From assembly GCF_003390395.1 (NCBI RefSeq), contig NZ_QUOV01000001.1, forward strand, positions 2,976,001-3,040,000: a stretch of 64,000 bases of DNA, given 5' to 3'. A model generated the notes under the pieces. That model worked only from the letters and a program-made list of their open reading frames with translations. It was not told the DNA's origin and did not search any database. The DNA comes from Thalassotalea euphylliae. Its GTDB lineage: Bacteria > Pseudomonadota > Gammaproteobacteria > Enterobacterales > Alteromonadaceae. Shown one piece after another: positions 56,105 through 64,000 of this stretch (position 1 is the first letter of the stretch; every line of letters begins with the position of its first letter). A program made the translations under genes and the position numbers.

Positions 56105-56638
56105 TTATGGTGATACCCTAACGAAATCATGTTCACTGCTAGGCATATTGGTTTGATAGAACTCACATAAGGCTGCCATCAATTGCTGAGCACGAACAGG
56201 AAAGCCATCAACGAGATAAGTCTTAACTTGCTCGAACACTGAGTTTTTAAACCCTTGATAGTCAGGCTCAGCGCCGTTGAGGTTATCTGCTGACACTCGG
56301 AAATTTTTACCCGCAGCAACACATAACGCCCACTCTACTGCTTGAGGCTTAACCTCAACTTTTTCAAATTCTTTTTGTTGCATTTCAGTTCGACCATCGG
56401 GTTCATACCAATAGCCAAAATCTTCCAACAATCTGCGCTCTGGGCCAGCGATGCACCAATGCGCAATTTCATGCAACGCACTGGCATAAAAGCCATGGGC
56501 AAAAATAATGCGATGATGATCTACAGTGTCGTCAGCAGGCAAATAAATTGGCTCATCTTTGCCTTTGACCAACTTAGTATTAAATGAATCAAAAAAAGTG
56601 TTGTTGAAAATCGAAATGATGTCGTCAATCTGGTGCAT
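56105..56638 (-). CDS. epmC: Elongation factor P hydroxylase
   Basis: EpmC (YfcM) hydroxylates the beta-lysylated lysine of EF-P, the last step of that modification. The 177-residue protein has the family pattern: DDIISIFNNTF at the start, the metal-binding HEIAHWCIAGPERR near residue 58, FGYWYEPDGRTEMQQ, and ALCVAAGKNFRVSADNLNG. Its position close to yfcL, mnmC and fabB agrees with E. coli synteny. EpmA, EpmB and EF-P genes are not in the window. Confidence 0.92.
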   Translation of the reverse strand: MHQIDDIISIFNNTFFDSFNTKLVKGKDEPIYLPADDTVDHHRIIFAHGFYASALHEIAHWCIAGPERRLLEDFGYWYEPDGRTEMQQKEFEKVEVKPQAVEWALCVAAGKNFRVSADNLNGAEPDYQGFKNSVFEQVKTYLVDGFPVRAQQLMAALCEFYQTNMPSSEHDFVRVSP

Positions 56639-56711
56639 TAAACTTTAGGTCTAAAATACGAATACAGCGCTAGCAATATGCTGGAGAATGAAATTTACGG
56701 CTATTTTAACG

Positions 56712-56743
56712 AAAAAACGGCGATAGTGATATCGCCGTTTTTT
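56712..56743. terminator. Terminator between nhaA and epmC
   Basis: AAAAAACGGCGAT and ATCGCCGTTTTTT form a long perfect stem with a short loop and A/T runs on both sides. It ends the leftward nhaA transcript 30 bases after its stop. Confidence 0.9.
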
Positions 56744-56772
56744 ATTTGAGGTTTGTGATTTCACTAAGTCAA

Positions 56773-57957
56773 CTAGTTAACGGACTTAGTTAATCGACCA
56801 ACCCCACGTTTAATGATTAAGTAACCCAGTGTACCTGAGATAACTGAACCAATGATAATGCCTAAACGATCTTGGTAAATCATATTTGCACCAGTTTGTT
56901 CAAAGGCAAGTGAGCCAATAAATAAACTCATAGTGAAACCAACACCACAAAGCAGTGACGCTCCGTATAGCAAGGTCCAGTTAGTGTTTTCTGGCAACTT
57001 AACTAAGCCAGCTTTAATCGCGATAAAACAGAAACCGAAAACACCTAGCTGTTTACCAACAAACAAGCCTAAAATGATTCCAAGCGGAACTGGCGACAAT
57101 ACATCATTCATTCCAACGCCATCTAAATTCACACCTGCGTTAGCAAAGGCAAAGATAGGCAGGATAATAAAGGCCACCATGGCGTGTAAGTTGTGCTCAA
57201 GCGATTTTAGTGGTGAAGGCTCACCCTCACGTCCTTTCATTGGAATAAACAATGCCAAGGTTACACCAGCTAATGTCGCATGTACGCCTGATTTTAATAC
57301 GGCAACCCACAACACAATACCGAAGAAAATATAAGGTGCGGTGTCTCTTACACCACGTTTGTTCAAAATAAACAGCACAACTAAAACGATAGCAGATACC
57401 ACCAGCGAGGTAATCGATAACTGATCTGTGTAAAACAATGCAATTACAATAATCGCGCCTAGGTCATCAAATATAGCTAGCGAGGTTAAGAATATTTTTA
57501 GTTGTAGTGGTACTTTACTACCCACCATGGCCAAAATACCCAAGGCAAAGGCAATATCAGTTGCGGTAGGGATTGCCCAGCCATTTAGCGCTTGTGGGTC
57601 TTGATAGTTTAGTCCCGCATAAATGAGTGCCGGCACCGCCATACCACCAATTGCACCGACGGCAGGTAAGGCTATTTGACCAGGCTTTGATAGTTCGCCT
57701 TCAAGAAATTCTCGCTTTAGCTCAAGACCAATCAAGAAAAAGAACATTGCCATTAAGCCGTCATTGATCCAAAGTAGTAAAGGCTTAGCAATTTCAAAGC
57801 TGCCAATCGCAACCACTACGGGGATGCTCAAGAACATGTCGTAATATTCATTTAGTGGTGAGTTGGCGAGAATAATGGCAATAACAGCGGCAATCATTAA
57901 AATAATACCGCTGGCCGCCTCAAGTTTTAAAAAGTCTTGTATCGCTTTTACTGTCAT
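56773..57957 (-). CDS. nhaA: Na+/H+ antiporter
   Basis: NhaA exchanges internal sodium for external protons and supports growth in salt and at high pH. The 394-residue protein has about twelve helices. Conserved stretches include GLMAMFFFLIGLELKREF, PTATDIAFALGILAMVG, and LTSLAIFDDLGAIIVIAL with the paired Asp residues of the cation site. The C-terminal helix has LCGVGFTMSLFIGSLAF. It is divergent from an Lrp/AsnC gene, with a 227-base gap, and is monocistronic by its terminator. Confidence 0.96.
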   Translation of the reverse strand: MTVKAIQDFLKLEAASGIILMIAAVIAIILANSPLNEYYDMFLSIPVVVAIGSFEIAKPLLLWINDGLMAMFFFLIGLELKREFLEGELSKPGQIALPAVGAIGGMAVPALIYAGLNYQDPQALNGWAIPTATDIAFALGILAMVGSKVPLQLKIFLTSLAIFDDLGAIIVIALFYTDQLSITSLVVSAIVLVVLFILNKRGVRDTAPYIFFGIVLWVAVLKSGVHATLAGVTLALFIPMKGREGEPSPLKSLEHNLHAMVAFIILPIFAFANAGVNLDGVGMNDVLSPVPLGIILGLFVGKQLGVFGFCFIAIKAGLVKLPENTNWTLLYGASLLCGVGFTMSLFIGSLAFEQTGANMIYQDRLGIIIGSVISGTLGYLIIKRGVGRLTKSVN

Positions 57958-58184
57958 AGTTTACTTCCCTAATACATTTCAAGACATAATATGTCACCAA
58001 AAAGTCCATAAGCCAAATAATATTTCAATTTATTTGTATCAACTTCGAAATTAGTGAGCTATATTCGGAATTATTCCTTTATTTAGATATTTGTTCTTAT
58101 AAGACAAGATTACAACGTCTGACGTATATAATTGAGCAAAAACTCTCGAAAGACAAGAACACAACACAGAGCTTAGACAATATT

Positions 58185-58658
58185 TTGAAAAAATTAGATG
58201 CTATCGACTTAAAAATATTAACAATTTTGTTTAATGACGCGGATATCACGAACAAAGAGCTCGCCGCGAAAATCAATATTGCCCCTTCAACGTGTTTAGA
58301 GCGCGTTAAACGTTTAAGGCAAGCAGGAGTGATAAAAAAGGCTTATGTTGATATCAACTTTAAAACTATTGGTGGCAACATTGAGGCTATTGCCGCCATT
58401 AAGCTGCAACCCTATTCAGAAGAAATAGTGAACCAGCTACGCGATGATCTTTTACTACTACCTGAAATCGTCAGCCTTTACCACATGGGGGGTATGTACG
58501 ATTACTATATTCATATGTCGGTTAAAGACAGTGAGCACTTACGTAAATTTGTGTTTGACGCGATTACGTCGCGAGAAGAAGTGCAAACGGTTGAAACGTC
58601 TCTAGTATTTGAACATAGTCGCAGCGGCGTATTGCCAAACTTTACAGAAGAAAATTAA
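58185..58658 (+). CDS. Lrp/AsnC family transcriptional regulator
   Basis: This is a 157-residue regulator with an N-terminal winged helix (residues 1-60: LDAIDLKILTILFND, then TNKELAAKINIAPSTCLERVKR) and a C-terminal RAM ligand domain (IAAIKLQPYSEE, LYHMGGMYDYYIHMSVKD). The TTG at 58185 is the only in-frame start giving a complete helix-turn-helix; no strong ribosome site is visible. It may respond to an amino acid and control a neighbour, possibly nhaA, which is divergent. That regulatory link is not shown by sequence. Confidence 0.88.
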   Translation: MKKLDAIDLKILTILFNDADITNKELAAKINIAPSTCLERVKRLRQAGVIKKAYVDINFKTIGGNIEAIAAIKLQPYSEEIVNQLRDDLLLLPEIVSLYHMGGMYDYYIHMSVKDSEHLRKFVFDAITSREEVQTVETSLVFEHSRSGVLPNFTEEN

Positions 58659-58772
58659 AGTCGAAGATTGGTAGAAAAAATAAAGGAGTTAGGAAAACTA
58701 ACAATTGGTTATATTAAAAGTAGGCGAGAAAAATAGATAAATATATCGTTTTAAATATATGCTAACTTCTTC

Positions 58773-58834
58773 GTGCGACGCAAAGCTCTAACCTTAAGCT
58801 CCAACCTTAAGTTATCACCTAAATTGCGTCGCAC
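58773..58834. repeat. Inverted repeat of 11 bases with 40-base loop
   Basis: GTGCGACGCAA (58773-58783) and TTGCGTCGCAC (58824-58834) are perfect reverse complements. The loop contains two copies of AACCTTAAG, similar to the tandem repeat at 25816. It lies between convergent genes and lacks a T run. Confidence 0.85.
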
Positions 58835-58875
58835 TTAAAACACTTAAAAGTACTTAACACACCAAGAAACCAATC

Positions 58876-59544
58876 TTATTTACCTGCAAAGTCCTCTGTT
58901 TCATAGTAAAGCGGCTTCATGGTACCGCAGTGAAGTAGTTTAAATAGCACTTCATTTTCTTTGGCAACAGCACCAGACGTTGCAAACTTTGTTGGACAGC
59001 TTGCTTCAAGATCAACATAAACAATATGGTCGTAGCTAGGCGCTTGCTGAATGTGATGAACGTATAAACGCCCTGTTTTACTTCTGTATTCAACAGCGCT
59101 GTATTCTTGAATATTGCTTGATGCTTGTAACTCGGTTAGCTCACGTACAAACAAATGCTGGTCGAAATCTAATGTCATCCCCTCGTAAACTAGCATGCCA
59201 TCACGCTCGTAATGCCCGATATAAACATCACCTTTAACACTAATTTTTTCACCGCGTATTAAGCGTTGTAAATTGAATGACTCAGGCTTTACCGTAACTA
59301 GTTCATTGTGCTTAACCAACTGTACTAAATTTACGTCTTTTACTTGCAACTTATAAAGAATTTGATAATTGCCTGGCTTTTCGTACGTTGGCATATGTGA
59401 AGCAAAAATATTGGCATTTTTGTTCATTAGTACAATACCGTGAACACCTTCAAAAGCAGGGTCTGGTGGTGGTAATGGTTGCTCTTCAGCAAGAAGCATT
59501 GAACTTTGTAATAAGGCGAATAACGAAAATAGAAGTTTGCGCAT
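58876..59544 (-). CDS. Exported protein of unknown function (CsiV-like layout)
   Basis: The likely start is the ATG at 59544, preceded by GGAAAG; the open frame extends 15 codons upstream. Residues 1-19 form a signal peptide (MRKLLFSLFALLQSSMLLA). The mature part of about 200 residues has no domain I can name with confidence: YQILYKLQVKDVNLVQLVKH, YIGHYERDGMLVYEG and two C-terminal Cys (EASCPTK and LLHCGT) that could form a disulfide. Its size and beta-rich pattern loosely recall CsiV-like peptidoglycan-associated proteins, but this is weak. Confidence 0.65.
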   Translation of the reverse strand: MRKLLFSLFALLQSSMLLAEEQPLPPPDPAFEGVHGIVLMNKNANIFASHMPTYEKPGNYQILYKLQVKDVNLVQLVKHNELVTVKPESFNLQRLIRGEKISVKGDVYIGHYERDGMLVYEGMTLDFDQHLFVRELTELQASSNIQEYSAVEYRSKTGRLYVHHIQQAPSYDHIVYVDLEASCPTKFATSGAVAKENEVLFKLLHCGTMKPLYYETEDFAGK

Positions 59545-59867
59545 GTTACTTTCCGGAAAATAAGCCAGTGTTTTAAGACCACTTAGCAAGCAGTGTTATT
59601 AAAATTTCGCCAATTCTAATGTATGGCTGCAAAGCTTGTATAGTGACGAATTGTAACCCGATGATCTAGCTTAAGGTTTTCACTAAATAACGCGCCAAAT
59701 TTAGCTTAGTTCACTTTAATCACACTATTTTTAACGCTAAGCACGCAAACATTGTAATCACCCAAGCATAGCTAGCTTTGCTGAGTTTGCTCGCTATGCC
59801 TTGGCTTTGGAAGTGGTAAGGCTTTGATTAGACCACTCAAGCAATGCGCCTCAATTTGAAATTATTC
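59545..59867. other. Intergenic region between two unknown exported-protein genes
   Basis: This stretch of 323 bases is AT-rich, with a TAGCTAGC-type segment near 59770. No gene, terminator or repeat was convincing. Confidence 0.5.
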
Positions 59868-60635
59868 TTAATACTTCATTAATGTGTAGAAAAATTCACC
59901 TTGATCATCGATTTGATCAGCGGTCGAATATGAACTTAAGAATCGACTCCATGGCGTTTGCAACATACTATTCATCACCCTTTGCCAGCTATAGCTCGCT
60001 AACTCCTTTCCTTTGGCTTCACAAACACCGTTTTTACAGATCACACTGGCAAGTTCTACTTCGTTAGCAAGCGAATGCAATGTCACAAAATCTTGAATTT
60101 TCATTTCTAGTTCAAAATCGCGCTCTACTTGGCTGTTTTCCTCAACGTTGCTGTGAAGAGTTGAATACAAGTCTTTCGCTTCTGGCTCTAACGTGCTGAG
60201 CATGCTGACATAAGGAGCCTCTGCTGACTCCAATAATTGTTCAAACGAGATAGCTTGCACACGTAGCTGCTCGCCATCACCCTTATCCGCCCCCAGGCCT
60301 TCTGCCTGATGAAAATTAGACGAATGATGTGGTGCTTGGGAATGTATTTTGTCGGTTAAAGCCGCTAACTCTTGTTGTAGTCGAGCTATTTGCTTGTCTT
60401 TATCAGCGAGGACATCTCTTAATTGTGCTTCGGTCTCTACATTAGATGATAGTGTTGCGTTGGATGGTTTATTCTCAACAATCACATCATTATCAGATTG
60501 TTCAGCATAATCGTTAATTGAGGGTATTGTCTTGGCTTTGCCATTATCAATAAGCTCATCTGTTATTGGCAATGTTGATAGCCCATACCCCGTCGCAATA
60601 CCAAGTAGGCCAGCAAGAATAAATTTGATGTTCAT
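59868..60635 (-). CDS. Membrane-anchored coiled-coil protein of unknown function
   Basis: This 255-residue protein has an N-terminal hydrophobic anchor (FILAGLLGIATGYGLSTLPI, residues 4-23), a Ser/Asn-rich linker, a coiled coil (about residues 70-98, LRDVLADKDKQIARLQQELA then ALTDK) and a C-terminal domain with one Cys pair (VICKNGVCEAKG). The rest is helical and acidic. I do not recognise the family. The CxxxxC pair in a probably periplasmic domain suggests a disulfide. It is downstream of dnaJ but separated by a strong terminator. Confidence 0.65.
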   Translation of the reverse strand: MNIKFILAGLLGIATGYGLSTLPITDELIDNGKAKTIPSINDYAEQSDNDVIVENKPSNATLSSNVETEAQLRDVLADKDKQIARLQQELAALTDKIHSQAPHHSSNFHQAEGLGADKGDGEQLRVQAISFEQLLESAEAPYVSMLSTLEPEAKDLYSTLHSNVEENSQVERDFELEMKIQDFVTLHSLANEVELASVICKNGVCEAKGKELASYSWQRVMNSMLQTPWSRFLSSYSTADQIDDQGEFFYTLMKY

Positions 60636-60723
60636 CAGCAGCGTCCTTTCTATTGATTATGATACTTTTTTGATGCTTATCTCATCCCCTCAAATCATAT
60701 TGCCTGCTTTTTATTTCAAGATC

Positions 60724-60749
60724 AAAAATCCCGCCGAAGCGGGATTTTT
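60724..60749 (-). terminator. Terminator downstream of dnaJ
   Basis: AAAAATCCCGC and GCGGGATTTTT flank the tetraloop CGAA. It lies 26 bases after the dnaJ stop on the minus strand and is symmetrical in its A/T flanks. Confidence 0.92.
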
Positions 60750-60774
60750 AGAAAGTATTTGTTGGGGCTAGCAA

Positions 60775-61917
60775 TTACGACTTAAGGTCATCGAAGAACT
60801 TGCGCACGCCGTCAAAGAAACCCGTTTCTTTTGGGCTATGTTTCTTGCTGCTCGCTTCCATTTTGCTATCTAACTGGCGAAGTAAGTCAACTTGATCACC
60901 GGTTAAGTTCACCGGCGTTTCAACCACAACTTTACACATTAAATCGCCCGGGCCTGAACTACGCACTGATTTAACGCCTTTGCCACGTAAGCGAAACATT
61001 TTGCCGGTTTGGGTTTCTTTCGGTACCTTAAGTTTTACTTTACCTTCAAGCGTCGGTACTTCAATCTCACCACCAAGTGCTGCGGTAGCAAAACTAATTG
61101 GCACTTCACAGTAAAGGTGGTTTTCATCACGCACAAAAATTGGATGATCTTTAACGTTTACTTGTACATATAAGTCACCTGCTGGTGCGCCGTGCTCACC
61201 CGCTTCACCTTCGCCAGATAAGCGAATGCGATCACCGGTATCAACACCTGCTGGGATCTTCGCGTTAAGAGTTTTGGTTTTCTGGACACGACCTTGACCA
61301 TGACAAGCATTACAAGGATCGCTAATTACGCTACCTTTACCGCCACAGGTTGGACAGGTTTGTTGAACCGCAAATAAACCTTGGCGCATTTGCACTTGGC
61401 CATGGCCACCACAAGTACCACAAGTTTTAGCAGAAGTACCTTTTTTCGCACCGCTGCCGCCACAAGGCTCACAACTTGCGTAAGTGGGTACTTTAATTTC
61501 GACAGATTTACCTTTAACCGCTTCTTCTAGCGTCATTTCTAGGTTGTAACGTAAATCGCTACCACGACGAGCGCGTGAACCGCCACCGCCGCGACGACCA
61601 CCGCCACCGAAGATATCGCCAAAGACATCACCGAAGATATCGCCAAAGTCAGCGCCGCCGCCGAAGCCGCCACCGCCGCCCATGCCACCTTGTTCAAAGG
61701 CTGCGTGACCGTATTGGTCGTAAGCTGCACGTTTTTGGTCGTCGTTTAATACTTCGTAAGCTTCTTTAATTTGCTTAAAGGTTTCTTCTTTTTCTTTGTC
61801 ACCTTGCGTACGGTCTGGGTGGTACTTCATCGCAAGGCGTTTGTAAGCCTTTTTAATGTCACGTTCCGACGCGTCTTTTGATACGCCTAATAACTCATAA
61901 TAATCACGTTTTGACAT
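60775..61917 (-). CDS. dnaJ: Chaperone protein DnaJ
   Basis: DnaJ delivers unfolded proteins to DnaK and stimulates its ATPase. The 380-residue type I protein has a J domain with HPD in [11 protein letters not shown] near residue 33, a Gly/Phe-rich region (about 75-115), four zinc-binding CxxCxGxG motifs ([32 protein letters not shown], about 150-210), and the C-terminal substrate domains. It follows dnaK on the same strand with a gap of 338 bases that holds a hairpin and a REP-like element, so it may also have its own promoter. Confidence 0.97.
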   Translation of the reverse strand: MSKRDYYELLGVSKDASERDIKKAYKRLAMKYHPDRTQGDKEKEETFKQIKEAYEVLNDDQKRAAYDQYGHAAFEQGGMGGGGGFGGGADFGDIFGDVFGDIFGGGGRRGGGGSRARRGSDLRYNLEMTLEEAVKGKSVEIKVPTYASCEPCGGSGAKKGTSAKTCGTCGGHGQVQMRQGLFAVQQTCPTCGGKGSVISDPCNACHGQGRVQKTKTLNAKIPAGVDTGDRIRLSGEGEAGEHGAPAGDLYVQVNVKDHPIFVRDENHLYCEVPISFATAALGGEIEVPTLEGKVKLKVPKETQTGKMFRLRGKGVKSVRSSGPGDLMCKVVVETPVNLTGDQVDLLRQLDSKMEASSKKHSPKETGFFDGVRKFFDDLKS

Positions 61918-62064
61918 AGCTTTAATTCTTTACTGTTACTTCAAATTTTCGAAAATTAATTGGTTTACTGGCTTTGTTATTTAAACACCAAGTTTAATCA
62001 ACATAACTAACCATCAAACAAATTAACTTTAGTTTTTAATAATCATTAGTGGTTTAAACAAAAC

Positions 62065-62087
62065 AAAGCGTCGAATACCGACGCTTT
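62065..62087 (-). terminator. Possible terminator or attenuator between dnaK and dnaJ
   Basis: Nine-base perfect arms with a five-base loop; on the minus strand the stem is followed by TGTTTTGTTT. It may reduce dnaJ expression relative to dnaK. Confidence 0.65.
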
Positions 62088-62153
62088 ATTATTTCTGTTC
62101 GCTTTATTTACCCTTAAAACTCAAATGGAGAATTAAGGGCTAAGAAGCTTTAT

Positions 62154-62237
62154 GCCAGAAAGTTTTAGTTCAAGGCGGTCACGCGGAGCATACGAATGTA
62201 TGTGAGCATGACCAACGCAGAAATAAGGCTTTCTGGC
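62154..62237. repeat. REP-like composite palindrome of 84 bases
   Basis: Outer arms GCCAGAAAG and CTTTCTGGC enclose an inner imperfect palindrome centred on GCATAC-GAAT-GTATGT with flanking GGTCA and TGACC. It lies just after the dnaK stop. The layout resembles short mobile or REP-type elements of marine gammaproteobacteria. Confidence 0.7.
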
Positions 62238-62255
62238 GACAAGATTCAAGCCCGA

Positions 62256-64000
62256 CTATTTGTCGTCTTTAACCTCTTCAAACTCAGCGTCAACAACGTC
62301 GTCTTGAGGAGCTGCTGCTTCAGCTTCTGGCGCCGCGCCTTCAGGAGCTGCACCGCCTTGAGCTTGTGCTTTCGCTTGGGCAATTTCCATTAACTTAGCT
62401 GATGCTTCCATTAATGCTTGTTGCTTAGCTTCAATCGCTTCTTTGTCGTCACCTTTGATAGCTTCTTCAAGTTCTTTGATTGCCGCTTCGATTTTCTCTT
62501 TGTCTTCTGCTGGTAAGTCGTCACCTGCTTCAGTTACTTGAGTTTTCGTTGCGTGGATCATACCGTCAGCTTGGTTACGTGCAGTTACTAGCTCTTCGAA
62601 CTTAGCATCAGCATCAGCATTCGCTTCTGCGTCACGTACCATTTGCTCTACTTCATCATCCGATAAACCAGAAGAGGCTTTAATCGTGATCTTCTGCTCT
62701 TTACCTGTGTTCTTGTCTTTCGCAGACACGTGTAAGATACCGTCAGCATCAATATCGAAAGTAACTTCGATTTGTGGCATACCACGTGGTGCAGGGTCGA
62801 TACCTTCTAGGTTGAACTGACCAAGTGATTTGTTCACAGAAGCTTGCTTACGCTCACCTTGAAGTACGTGAACCGTTACCGCAGCTTGGTTGTCTTCCGC
62901 TGTTGAGAACGTTTGCGATTGCTTAGTAGGAATCGTGGTGTTTTTCTCGATAACTTTTGTCATCACGCCACCCATTGTCTCAATACCTAGAGAAAGTGGA
63001 GTAACGTCTAGTAGAAGAACGTCTGTTACGTCACCAGCAAGAACACCCGCTTGAACCGCTGCACCTGAAGCTACTGCTTCATCAGGGTTAACGTCTTTAC
63101 GTGGCTCTTTACCGAAGAAGTCAGTCACTACTTGCTGAACAAGTGGCATACGAGTTTGACCACCAACAAGAATAACGTCTGTTACGTCAGACGTTGACAG
63201 GTCAGCGTCAGATAAAGCAGTTTTTAATGGCTCTAAAGTCGCTTTAACCATGTCTTCAACAAGTGACTCAAGCTTAGCGCGCGTTACTTTGATGTTCATG
63301 TGTTTAGGACCAGTCGCATCAGCAGTAACGTAAGGAAGGTTTACGTCAGTTTGTTGCGCTGAAGAAAGCTCACATTTTGCTTTTTCTGCTGCTTCTTTAA
63401 CACGTTGCATCGCAAGTGCATCGTTTTTCAGGTCAAGGCCTTGGTCTTTCTTGAACTCGTCTACTAAGTAGTTGATTAAGCGGTTATCGAAATCTTCACC
63501 ACCTAAGTGCGTGTCACCGTTTGTCGCTAATACTTCAAACGTGTGCTCGCCTTCTACTTCGTCAATTTCAATGATTGAAATATCGAAAGTACCACCACCA
63601 AGGTCATAAACTGCAACAACTTTATCGCCTTGTTGCTTGTCCATACCGTAAGCAAGGGCAGCAGCTGTTGGCTCGTTGATAATACGCTTAACGTCAAGAC
63701 CCGCGATACGGCCAGCATCTTTAGTTGCTTGGCGCTGTGAATCGTTGAAGTATGCAGGAACTGTGATAACAGCTTCAGTGACAGTTTCACCTAAGTAGTC
63801 TTCTGCAGTTTTCTTCATTTTCTTAAGTACTTCAGCAGAAACTTGTGGTGGCGCAACTTTTTCACCTTTCGCTTCTACCCACGCATCGCCATTGTCAGCT
63901 TTCTTGATACCAAATGGCATGATGTCGATGTCACGTTGTACTTCTTTATCTTCAAAACGACGACCGATTAAACGCTTAATTGCGAATAAGGTGTTTTCTG
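62256..64000 (-). CDS. dnaK: Chaperone protein DnaK (C-terminal part; start beyond right edge)
   Basis: DnaK binds exposed hydrophobic peptides in an ATP-driven cycle with DnaJ and GrpE. The frame is open to the right edge, beginning [20 protein letters not shown], which is near residue 70 of the full protein, so about 70 residues are missing. The ATPase domain shows [32 protein letters not shown] and [13 protein letters not shown]. The linker [15 protein letters not shown] is followed by the substrate domain and lid, ending EEVKDDK. The stop lies 338 bases before dnaJ. All visible parts are typical. Confidence 0.97.
   Translation of the reverse strand, partial: ENTLFAIKRLIGRRFEDKEVQRDIDIMPFGIKKADNGDAWVEAKGEKVAPPQVSAEVLKKMKKTAEDYLGETVTEAVITVPAYFNDSQRQATKDAGRIAGLDVKRIINEPTAAALAYGMDKQQGDKVVAVYDLGGGTFDISIIEIDEVEGEHTFEVLATNGDTHLGGEDFDNRLINYLVDEFKKDQGLDLKNDALAMQRVKEAAEKAKCELSSAQQTDVNLPYVTADATGPKHMNIKVTRAKLESLVEDMVKATLEPLKTALSDADLSTSDVTDVILVGGQTRMPLVQQVVTDFFGKEPRKDVNPDEAVASGAAVQAGVLAGDVTDVLLLDVTPLSLGIETMGGVMTKVIEKNTTIPTKQSQTFSTAEDNQAAVTVHVLQGERKQASVNKSLGQFNLEGIDPAPRGMPQIEVTFDIDADGILHVSAKDKNTGKEQKITIKASSGLSDDEVEQMVRDAEANADADAKFEELVTARNQADGMIHATKTQVTEAGDDLPAEDKEKIEAAIKELEEAIKGDDKEAIEAKQQALMEASAKLMEIAQAKAQAQGGAAPEGAAPEAEAAAPQDDVVDAEFEEVKDDK

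Larger units (their letters stand above)
61918..62255. other. dnaK-dnaJ intergenic region
   Basis: It holds a hairpin (AAAGCGTCG and CGACGCTTT, 62065-62087), with T-rich flanks on the minus strand that could attenuate dnaK read-through into dnaJ, and a REP-like palindromic element at 62154. No gene is seen. Confidence 0.6.

Noticed and set aside
56095..56166. Longer start for the NAD-kinase-like gene inside epmC
   Set aside because: The extension is encoded by the epmC 3' end out of frame; AGGAAG supports the ATG at 56094.

Overview
The window looks like chromosomal DNA of a marine gammaproteobacterium of the order Alteromonadales, most like Colwelliaceae (Colwellia/Thalassotalea type). This is inferred from gene content (FimV, PdxB, CvpA-PurF, EpmC-YfcL-MnmC-FabB, DnaK-DnaJ), moderate-to-low GC and protein style; no marker-gene comparison could be run. 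No tRNA, rRNA, CRISPR array, prophage or insertion sequence was recognised.

Region 1 (1-28.3 kb) is mostly a purine-catabolism locus. A tightly overlapping leftward operon encodes xanthine dehydrogenase (xdhA, xdhB, xdhC), OHCU decarboxylase, HIU hydrolase, guanine deaminase, the membrane cytochrome-c-linked urate hydroxylase PuuD and the start of PuuE allantoinase, cut by the left edge. Divergent from it is a four-gene BMP/PnrA-type ABC importer for nucleosides or bases. After a thiol-redox insert (a redoxin, a DsbD/ScsB-like reductase and a DUF4174 protein, 14.1-17.7 kb) come a TonB-dependent receptor and a second leftward operon: allantoate amidohydrolase, ureidoglycine-glyoxylate aminotransferase, a TauE/SafE permease, an HpxW-like oxamate amidohydrolase and an amidase. 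A TetR regulator that strongly resembles RutR closes the locus. Four palindromic sites related to the RutR operator lie before xdhA/ABC, before the TonB receptor, before the amidase operon and before the regulator itself. The locus therefore reads as one regulon running from uptake through guanine/xanthine, urate, allantoin, allantoate, ureidoglycine and oxalurate towards oxamate and oxalate.

Region 2 (28.4-41.4 kb) is core housekeeping on the minus strand: purF, cvpA, a SPOR/DedD-type protein, folC, accD, truA, a large acidic FimV with an internal repeat array, asd and pdxB.

Region 3 (41.7-50.8 kb) is more accessory and suggests carbon or neutral-lipid storage: two phasins, a PhzF-family protein, a DUF3336-patatin lipase, a DUF445 membrane protein, a TetR regulator, a wax ester synthase/diacylglycerol acyltransferase and an unknown protein.

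Region 4 (51-64 kb) holds fabB, mnmC, yfcL, an ATP-NAD-kinase-like protein, epmC, nhaA, an Lrp/AsnC regulator, two unknown exported or membrane-anchored proteins, dnaJ and most of dnaK, which runs off the right edge. Several intrinsic terminators, short tandem repeats and one REP-like palindromic element lie between genes.
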